From positions 1-10,893 of the forward strand of contig JBAYVY010000093.1 in NCBI GenBank assembly GCA_041674345.1: a stretch of 10,893 nt of DNA, written 5' to 3'. Below, piece after piece: positions 6,655-10,893 of the stretch. The DNA is from JBAYVY01 sp041674345. Its GTDB lineage: Bacteria > Planctomycetota > Phycisphaerae > Phycisphaerales > Zrk34. Numbering within the stretch: the stretch's first letter is position 1; each line of letters opens with the position of its first letter. The position numbers and the translations under genes are program-made. The notes beneath the pieces were generated by a model. It worked only from the letters and a program-made list of their open reading frames with translations, ran no database searches and was not told where the DNA came from.

Positions 6655-7752
6655 TCAGGGGGCCGGGGCCGTGGCGGAGGGCGCGGCGGAATCGGCGGGT
6701 GGTGACATGCCCATCGGCAGGTAGTCCGGTTCGTCGGCGTCGGGCGATGAGCGGGCCGCGTCGGAGCGCTGCTTGATCCGATCTCGCAAGGACAACGCCA
6801 GTGTCGCGGCTTTGGGGGCGACATCGGTGCGGCCGTAGCTGCGGGCGATGACCTGGCAGAGCATCAGGGCCGCGTCGAGGCGATTGTCGTCCGAGAGGGT
6901 TTGCGTCTGTGTGAGATACCACTCGGCCATTTTTTGCGGACGGGCGAGTTGATAGTCTTTGACCGCCTGCGCATTTTTGGATTGCAATTCGCGTTGAGCG
7001 CGTGCGGCGGCGCGGCCCTCTTCGCACGCCGGGCCGCAGAAGTCGATCACCTGATCGTAGAGCAGCATCGCCTGCGCGACGTTGCCCGCCGAGGCGTCGG
7101 CCTGTTGGAGCAGTTGTTTGCCGCGTTGGTCGGCGAAATCGCGGATGGCCTTGCCCCGTTCGATCAGCGGTCGGGGGTACCACAGGCCGGACACTGTTTT
7201 GTCGATCTGGCGTTCGGCCTGCTGGAATTGGAAAGCATCAACGAGGATACCGGCCTGGTTGATCAGGCGACGGGTCTGCGACTGGAGACGTTGCGGGAAA
7301 GGACGACAACGCGCGAACAGGTCATTGCGTTCGTGGGCGAAATAGGCCGAGTCGATGGTGGCGGGGTCGCCGCCGAAAAAGAAATTGCCGTCCGGGTCGA
7401 TGAAGGCATAGAGCGGCTCGCCGTTGCCCTTGATGTTTTGCTTGATTTGATTGGCGCGGGCGTCGAGATGTTTGAGCGAAACCTCGGCGATGACGAATTG
7501 TCGTCCGGCTCCCGATGCGTTGAGGAGGGTGCCGTAGTAGGCCTTGGGTTCGGGGTAGGTCGTTTCGTAGTTCATGAAGATGACCAGCACCGGCACACCG
7601 AGTTTTTTACCGGCATCGCAGGCCTGCTCAATGGTCATGGCGTTGTTGTGCGTGTCCGGCCGAACCTCGGCATGCACCATTGACACCGAAACAAGAAAGA
7701 CCAGACAAGCAACAATGGCAGCACCCAGAAACGCTATGCGAATGTCGGACAT
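6655..7752 (-). CDS. Secreted protein of unknown function with a redox-inactive thioredoxin-like domain
   Basis: A 365-aa protein with a signal peptide: hydrophobic core IAFLGAAIVACLVFLVSVSM and likely signal peptidase I cleavage after VHA (residue 28). Residues about 40-130 have the order of secretion-associated thioredoxin-like folds: helix DAGKKLG, strand PVLVIFM, a segment where the active site normally sits, strand FVIAEVSLK, then EPLYAFIDPDGNFFFGG, which resembles the cis-proline strand and following 'DPDG' turn. The CXXC pair is absent (NYETTYPEP stands there), so no thiol-disulfide activity is expected. Residues about 160-335 are mostly helical and alanine/glutamine-rich, possibly TPR-like. 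The C-terminal 35 residues are a Pro/Ala/Ser/Asp-rich tail. The start at 7752 has only a weak ribosome site (GGGG, 9 nt upstream). An extended -10 promoter lies upstream. I do not recognise a named family; the thioredoxin-like call is tentative, the signal peptide is clear. Confidence 0.8.
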   Translation of the reverse strand: MSDIRIAFLGAAIVACLVFLVSVSMVHAEVRPDTHNNAMTIEQACDAGKKLGVPVLVIFMNYETTYPEPKAYYGTLLNASGAGRQFVIAEVSLKHLDARANQIKQNIKGNGEPLYAFIDPDGNFFFGGDPATIDSAYFAHERNDLFARCRPFPQRLQSQTRRLINQAGILVDAFQFQQAERQIDKTVSGLWYPRPLIERGKAIRDFADQRGKQLLQQADASAGNVAQAMLLYDQVIDFCGPACEEGRAAARAQRELQSKNAQAVKDYQLARPQKMAEWYLTQTQTLSDDNRLDAALMLCQVIARSYGRTDVAPKAATLALSLRDRIKQRSDAARSSPDADEPDYLPMGMSPPADSAAPSATAPAP

Positions 7753-7806
7753 GGCTCAGTACCCCGCAGAAAATGGTGGAATCAAAGGTACCGGAACGAT
7801 GGTGAC

Positions 7807-7815
7807 ATTATAACA
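7807..7815 (-). promoter_or_regulatory. Extended -10 promoter for the secreted thioredoxin-like protein gene
   Basis: On the minus strand, TGTTATAAT (7815-7807) is a perfect TATAAT with the TGN extension. No good -35 is found 17 nt upstream, which fits an extended -10 promoter. It predicts a start near 7800 and a leader of about 47 nt. Confidence 0.6.
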
Positions 7816-7887
7816 GGTCGGACGCGCCGAGAGAGCGATGTGTTCGGAAATAATGGGAAAAAAATGTTAAACCGACGGGGCGCGACC

Positions 7888-7911
7888 GCCCGCCCGCTGA
7901 AGCGGGCGGGC
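7888..7911 (-). terminator. Strong GC hairpin downstream of folC, likely terminator
   Basis: GCCCGCCCGCT (7888-7898) and AGCGGGCGGGC (7901-7911) are perfect complements, giving a 10-bp stem with a TGAA tetraloop (TTCA on the minus strand). It starts 22 nt after the folC stop. The nearest T-run in the leftward transcript (seven T, 7864-7858) is 23 nt further on, so termination may be imperfect. The hairpin could equally be a copy of a dispersed GC palindrome. It separates folC from the next leftward gene, which has its own promoter. Confidence 0.5.
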
Positions 7912-7933
7912 CGAGGGGGGGAAGGTTGCGGCG

Positions 7934-9556
7934 TCAGTTTTTCGCGGCGTCTTTGGCGCGTTTGTCGGCCAGATCGGCGAGGTATTTTTTGGCTTCGCCC
8001 ACGAGGTAGAACGAGCCGGTGACGACGATCAGGTCTTCGCGGCTGACCGCGCGGGCGGCAAGCTGGAGGGCGGCTTCGAGGTTGTCGGCGGTCTGCGCCA
8101 TCTTGTCGGAATAGTCCATGAAATCGTGCTGGAGTTCCTTGGGGTCTTTGGCGCGAGGATTGGACTTGGCGCGGGTGAAGATGACTTTGTCGGCACCGAG
8201 ATTGACCTCGCGCAACATGCCGGGGATGTCCTTGTCCAGACCGCAGCCGAAGATCATCACCAGCGAGTCGTAGGGGATGTGAGCGCCGATGGATTTGATG
8301 AGGGCCTGCATGGACGCGGCGTTGTGAGCGCCATCCAGGAGGATGCGCGGCTCAGGCCAGGCCAGTTCCATGCGACCGGGCAATGTGGTGGCGGCGAGGC
8401 CTTCGACGATTTTATTTTCGGCGCAGGTGAAACCGGCGTTTCGGAGTTTATCGAGCATCGCCAGCGCCAGGCCGCAGTTGAGGGCCTGGTGTTCGCCCTG
8501 GAGGGGCACGGCGAGATGTTCGTAGTGGAGATTGGGCGTGGTGAGACAGACGCGGGTGTGGGGGCCGAGTTCGCGGTTGGCTTCAAAACGGAAGGAGAAC
8601 TCGATATCGGTGCCGGTGAACTGGAGGGGCGTGCCGATTTTTTCGGCGACTTCCTTGAGGGCGACGACGACGGCGGGGGTTTGTTCGCAACTGACGGCGG
8701 GGACGCCTTTTTTGAAGATGCCGGCTTTTTCACGGGCGATGTCGGGCAGGGTTTTGCCGAGTACATCGATGTGATCGAAGCTGATCTGCGTGATGCCGGT
8801 GACGCAGGGGGTGACGACATTGGTGGCGTCGAGGCGCCCGCCGAGGCCTGTTTCGAGGATGGCGATATCGACGGCCTGATCGACGAAATACTGGAACGCC
8901 ATCGCGGTCATGATTTCAAAGAAGGTCGGCCGATCACTGCCCATTTTGGTGACACGGGGCGCGATGAACTTGACCAACTCGGTGAATTCGCTCTGGCTGA
9001 TGGGCTGACCGTTGACGGCGATGCGTTCGCGGAGATCAGTCAGATGGGGGGAGGAGTAGGAGCCGACGGTGTAGCCGCAGGCGCGGAGCATGGCGTCGAG
9101 CATGGCGCAGGTGGAACCCTTGCCCTTGGTTCCGGCGACGTGGGCGGTTTTGAGTTGTTCCTGCGGGTTGCCCATGAGTTTGAGCAGTTTGCGCATGCGG
9201 TCGAGCGAGAAGGTGGAGGTGTTGTAACGGATGATGCGCATGCGCTCGTAGTCGGTGTGATCGAAGAGCCAGCGCAGCGCGGAGGCGTAAGTGCCGATGC
9301 CCCCGGAAGCGCCCCCGGAAGTGCCGCCGGACGCGCCGCTGGAGGTCGCGTCACCGGGCATGGGGGCGCGGACGGGTTTGGGGACTTTGCGGGTGACTGG
9401 CCGGGTGGTCGCCTTGGTGACGGATCGGCGTGCGGGCTTGCGTGATGGGGCCGCCTTGCTCGCCTTGCGTGCCTTGGGCGCGGCGACGGCGCGGGGGGGC
9501 CGCTTCTTGACCGACTTGCGGGGGGCCTTCTTCTTGGACGCCGAACGGGTAGCCAT
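7934..9556 (-). CDS. folC: Bifunctional dihydrofolate synthase / folylpolyglutamate synthase with basic N-terminal tail
   Basis: A 540-aa member of the Mur ligase superfamily. It adds glutamate to dihydropteroate and/or to tetrahydrofolates, using ATP. The catalytic part starts near residue 88 (TYASALRWLFDHTDYERM). It contains the P-loop AGTKGKGST (141-149), SSPHLTDLRERI (168-179), TFFEIMTAMAF (211-221), ETGLGGRLDATN (235-246), FDHIDVLGKTLPDIAREKAGI (260-280) and the C-terminal-domain motif LLDGAHNAASMQAL (406-419). All are typical of FolC. The usual length is about 420-450 aa; the excess is the N-terminus. Residues 1-64 hold 24 Lys/Arg and no acidic residue, rich in Ala/Pro as in histone H1-like tails, followed by the linker SGASGGTSGGASGG. 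The tail is probably translated, because ATG 9556-9554 has AGGAA at 9567-9563 and a good promoter upstream. It is transcribed away from leuD. Function is secure; the role of the tail is unknown. Confidence 0.95.
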   Translation of the reverse strand: MATRSASKKKAPRKSVKKRPPRAVAAPKARKASKAAPSRKPARRSVTKATTRPVTRKVPKPVRAPMPGDATSSGASGGTSGGASGGIGTYASALRWLFDHTDYERMRIIRYNTSTFSLDRMRKLLKLMGNPQEQLKTAHVAGTKGKGSTCAMLDAMLRACGYTVGSYSSPHLTDLRERIAVNGQPISQSEFTELVKFIAPRVTKMGSDRPTFFEIMTAMAFQYFVDQAVDIAILETGLGGRLDATNVVTPCVTGITQISFDHIDVLGKTLPDIAREKAGIFKKGVPAVSCEQTPAVVVALKEVAEKIGTPLQFTGTDIEFSFRFEANRELGPHTRVCLTTPNLHYEHLAVPLQGEHQALNCGLALAMLDKLRNAGFTCAENKIVEGLAATTLPGRMELAWPEPRILLDGAHNAASMQALIKSIGAHIPYDSLVMIFGCGLDKDIPGMLREVNLGADKVIFTRAKSNPRAKDPKELQHDFMDYSDKMAQTADNLEAALQLAARAVSREDLIVVTGSFYLVGEAKKYLADLADKRAKDAAKN

Positions 9557-9588
9557 GATGATTTCCTGCGACGAAGGACAATTGAGTT

Positions 9589-9617
9589 ATGATATCAAAT
9601 TGTTGGAAATCTGTCAA
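9589..9617 (-). promoter_or_regulatory. Near-consensus sigma70 promoter of folC
   Basis: On the minus strand, a perfect TTGACA (9617-9612) is separated by 17 nt from TATCAT (9594-9589). The predicted start is near 9582, giving a leader of about 25 nt with AGGAA 6-7 nt before the folC ATG. An imperfect inverted repeat, ACAATTGA (9578-9585) and TCAAATTGT (9595-9603), flanks the -10 box and could bind a regulator. Confidence 0.75.
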
Positions 9618-9681
9618 TTGGCGCATTGTAAAGTGGTTATTTCACAATAGGTTATGTTAAAAAGCGCCCGTAAATACTCGT

Positions 9682-9720
9682 GGCGGATTCTTGATAAGTC
9701 CGCCCCCGGCGACAGGGGCG
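9682..9720 (+). promoter_or_regulatory. Two overlapping, mutually exclusive hairpins upstream of leuD
   Basis: GGCGGA (9682-9687) pairs with TCCGCC (9699-9704) over an 11-nt loop. CGCCCC (9701-9706) pairs with GGGGCG (9715-9720) over an 8-nt loop. The two stems share 9701-9704, so only one can form at a time. They lie upstream of the best leuD promoter and would be in RNA only if transcription starts further left, for which I see no clear promoter. Function unproven. Confidence 0.3.
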
Positions 9721-9738
9721 ATCCATCGTCCCCCGATC

Positions 9739-9747
9739 TGCTATACT
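9739..9747 (+). promoter_or_regulatory. Extended -10 promoter of leuD
   Basis: TGCTATACT carries the TGN extension and a -10 of TATACT (9742-9747). No recognisable -35 lies 16-18 nt upstream. The predicted start near 9754 gives a leader of about 24 nt containing GGAG at 9768-9771, six bases before the leuD ATG. Confidence 0.5.
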
Positions 9748-9777
9748 GCCGCGCCTGTATTTTGTTCGGAGAAAAAT

Positions 9778-10335
9778 ATGCAACAGATCATTCGCGGCAA
9801 AGCATATGTGCTCGGCGATGACATCGACACCGATCAGATCATCCCCGCTGAACATCTCAAATACTCGATGACCGACCCCGAAGAACGCAAACTCTACGGG
9901 GCCGCGGCCAACATCGGCGTCCCCAAAGGCCAACGCGGCCTGCCCGACGGCAATATCCCGTTCGTCCGCGAAGGCGAATACACCAGCGACTATGCCGTCG
10001 TCATCGGCGGCAAAAACTTCGGCTGCGGCTCATCACGCGAACACGCGCCGTTCGCGCTCGCCGAGGCCGGTTGCAAGGCGGTGGTCGCCGAGTTTTACGC
10101 ACGCATTTTTTTCCGCAACTGCGTCAACGGCGGATTCCTGCTGCCCTGCGAAGCAACGACCCGCCTGATCGACCGGATCAAAACCGGCGACGATGTGGAA
10201 GTCGATCTCGACAACGCCAAACTCACCGATCACACGACCGGCCAGACATTCACGCTCAAACCCTTGGGCGACGTGAAACCCATCGTCGATGCCGGCGGAG
10301 TTTTCAACTACGCGAAAAAAGCCGGAATGTTGTGA
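9778..10335 (+). CDS. leuD: 3-isopropylmalate dehydratase small subunit
   Basis: A 185-aa swivelling domain of the aconitase superfamily. With the large subunit LeuC (not in this window) it isomerises 2-isopropylmalate to 3-isopropylmalate in leucine synthesis, in the cytoplasm. Visible motifs are GDDIDTDQIIPA (13-24), GKNFGCGSSREHAP (78-91), which is the family signature at the substrate site, and EFYARIFFRNCVNGG (105-119). Length and sequence fit the archaeal/plant-like LeuD group rather than the roughly 200-aa E. coli type. The start is ATG 9778, with GGAG six bases upstream. An in-frame ATG at 9691 would add 29 residues that do not resemble the family. The gene is divergent from folC. Close relatives include homoaconitase and methylmalate dehydratase small subunits, which cannot be excluded by sequence alone. 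Confidence 0.93.
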   Translation: MQQIIRGKAYVLGDDIDTDQIIPAEHLKYSMTDPEERKLYGAAANIGVPKGQRGLPDGNIPFVREGEYTSDYAVVIGGKNFGCGSSREHAPFALAEAGCKAVVAEFYARIFFRNCVNGGFLLPCEATTRLIDRIKTGDDVEVDLDNAKLTDHTTGQTFTLKPLGDVKPIVDAGGVFNYAKKAGML

Positions 10336-10370
10336 GAAGAATGACAAGGGGTTGGGAATGAGGGACCGGG

Positions 10371-10499
10371 GTGACGGTGGGCTGCTACACGGCGGACGAG
10401 GCGAAGGAAGTGATCGACCTGTCGCTGTCGCTGCTGGAAGGCCGGGGCGGCATCACGGGGGCGACGCTGCAAAAATCGCGGAGCAAAGCGTCGCTGTGA
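10371..10499 (+). CDS. Small ORF, 42 aa, GTG start, function unknown
   Basis: A GTG-start reading frame of 42 codons ending in TGA, 35 nt after leuD. GAGGG lies six bases before the GTG, and an in-frame stop at 10359-10361 bounds it upstream. Nearly every codon ends in G or C (38 of 42), matching real genes here. The product reads TVGCYTADEAKEVIDLSLSL and then LEGRGGITGATLQKSRSKASL. The first half predicts an acidic amphipathic helix; the tail is basic and Ser-rich. There is no signal peptide or membrane segment. It could be a genuine small protein co-transcribed with leuD, or the remnant of a larger gene. I do not recognise the family. Confidence 0.5.
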   Translation: MTVGCYTADEAKEVIDLSLSLLEGRGGITGATLQKSRSKASL

Positions 10500-10539
10500 T
10501 GCGGGGAAATCTTCCAACCCTTTTCGGGAGTCGCGCATC

Positions 10540-10779
10540 ATGTTTTCCTTCGCACATCGCATCGTGTTGACGCTGTTGGTCATTACCTGCGTTGGGGGGC
10601 CGGGGTCGGTGGCGATCGCACAGGATTTGCCGACGGCCCCGAAGCGGCAATACACACAGAAGGAGTATCACGCCGACCTGCTGCAAATGCACCGGCGCGA
10701 TCTGGTGGAGGGATATCGCGTACACGGGCGGCACGATGCGAAATGGGACGCGACGGTGATCGAATTGCTGGAAACCTGA
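10540..10779 (+). CDS. Small secreted protein, function unknown, possibly truncated
   Basis: A 79-aa product. An N-terminal signal peptide (basic HR, hydrophobic IVLTLLVITCVGG, likely cleavage after AIA at residue 27) precedes about 52 mature residues that are highly charged: KEYHADLLQMHRRDLVEGYR, then VHGRHDAKWDATVIELLET. A GGGAG ribosome site is 9 nt before the ATG, so the start is well supported. It follows the 42-aa ORF by 40 nt. The stop at 10777-10779 is 8 bases from the stop of a transposase-like frame on the other strand. The gene may therefore have lost its original 3' end to an insertion, with the last codons supplied by the inserted element. It may also be a complete small secreted protein. 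No family recognised. Confidence 0.65.
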   Translation: MFSFAHRIVLTLLVITCVGGPGSVAIAQDLPTAPKRQYTQKEYHADLLQMHRRDLVEGYRVHGRHDAKWDATVIELLET

Positions 10780-10786
10780 GTTTTGT

Positions 10787-10893
10787 TTAAGAGGCGAGGC
10801 AATGGGGGAAGTCCACGTCGGGATCGAGCCGCAGCGAGGGTTTCCTGGGTTGCTTGGCATATGCGATCAGTCCGGCCAGCAGATGCACGAAAA
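10787..10893 (-). mobile_element. C-terminal fragment of a probable DDE transposase (insertion sequence running off right edge)
   Basis: The minus strand has an open frame entering from the right edge and ending at TAA (10789-10787), 34 sense codons in all. It reads FVHLLAGLIAYAKQPRKPSL followed by RLDPDVDFPHCLAS. A short hydrophobic helix (LLAGLIAYA) followed by QPRKPSLRLD resembles the C-terminal ends of IS4/IS5-like DDE transposases, which often close with an 'iAY..qpkKPsl' segment. Codon choice is G/C-rich at third positions, as expected for a coding frame. Only the tail is visible, so catalytic residues cannot be checked and no terminal inverted repeat can be confirmed. The element's end should lie just left of 10787. 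It could instead be the end of an unrelated protein. Confidence 0.5.

Noticed and set aside
7024..7038. CGPAC in the secreted protein (residues 239-243), similar to the thioredoxin CGPC site.
   Set aside because: It has three residues between the cysteines and lies in the helical region, far from the thioredoxin-like domain.
8126..9445. A 439-codon open frame on the plus strand opposite folC.
   Set aside because: It is a Gly/Asp/Glu-rich shadow produced by GC-rich codon use in folC, with no family motif. folC on the other strand has its full set of motifs.
9654..9840. A possible leuD leader peptide starting ATG TTA AAA and containing several Leu codons.
   Set aside because: The Leu codons are scattered, there is no ribosome site, and the frame runs on into leuD rather than ending before a terminator hairpin.
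1..10893. Scan for tRNA, rRNA, CRISPR array, phage genes or a defence system.
   Set aside because: No cloverleaf, regularly spaced repeats, or phage or defence protein motifs were found by eye.

Overview
The window looks like a piece of a high-GC bacterial chromosome, most likely a planctomycete (possibly a Phycisphaerae-type lineage). This rests on overall gene character: strong G/C at third codon positions, Gfo/Idh/MocA and sugar-phosphate isomerase/epimerase genes side by side, small secreted proteins of unknown function, and a lysine-rich tail on a housekeeping enzyme. No rRNA or taxonomic marker is present, so the assignment is an inference.

Region 1 (1-6618) is a divergent sugar-utilisation locus. 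A leftward operon runs from about 2215 to beyond the left edge. It encodes two metal-dependent TIM-barrel sugar isomerase/epimerase-type enzymes and the start of an NAD(P)-dependent Gfo/Idh/MocA oxidoreductase. A rightward pair encodes a ROK-family transcriptional regulator and a full-length GH2 beta-galactosidase of the long LacZ type. The 84-bp gap between the two arms (2197-2280) holds overlapping candidate promoters, a short palindrome over one -10 box and a 22-bp-spaced direct repeat, so it is the likely operator. The simplest reading is that the ROK protein senses a sugar and controls both arms. The GH2 enzyme would release or trim a beta-galactoside, and the oxidoreductase plus epimerases would oxidise and rearrange the sugar.

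Region 2 (6655-9556) is leftward and convergent with the galactosidase gene. It holds a secreted protein of unknown function with a thioredoxin-like domain that lacks the CXXC redox motif, preceded by its own extended -10 promoter. Next comes folC (dihydrofolate/folylpolyglutamate synthase) with an unusual 24-Lys/Arg N-terminal tail and a near-consensus promoter. A strong GC hairpin separates the two genes.

Region 3 (9557-10893) opens with an AT-rich divergent intergenic region. It is followed by rightward leuD (isopropylmalate dehydratase small subunit), a 42-codon GTG-start small ORF, and a 79-aa secreted protein. The right edge carries 34 C-terminal codons, on the minus strand, of what looks like a DDE transposase. 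It ends 8 bases from the stop of the secreted-protein gene, so an insertion sequence may have cut that gene short.

No tRNA, rRNA, CRISPR array, phage module or recognisable defence system was found. The parts most worth a second look are the ROK/GH2/epimerase divergon, the basic tail on FolC, the unlisted 42-aa ORF and the transposase junction.
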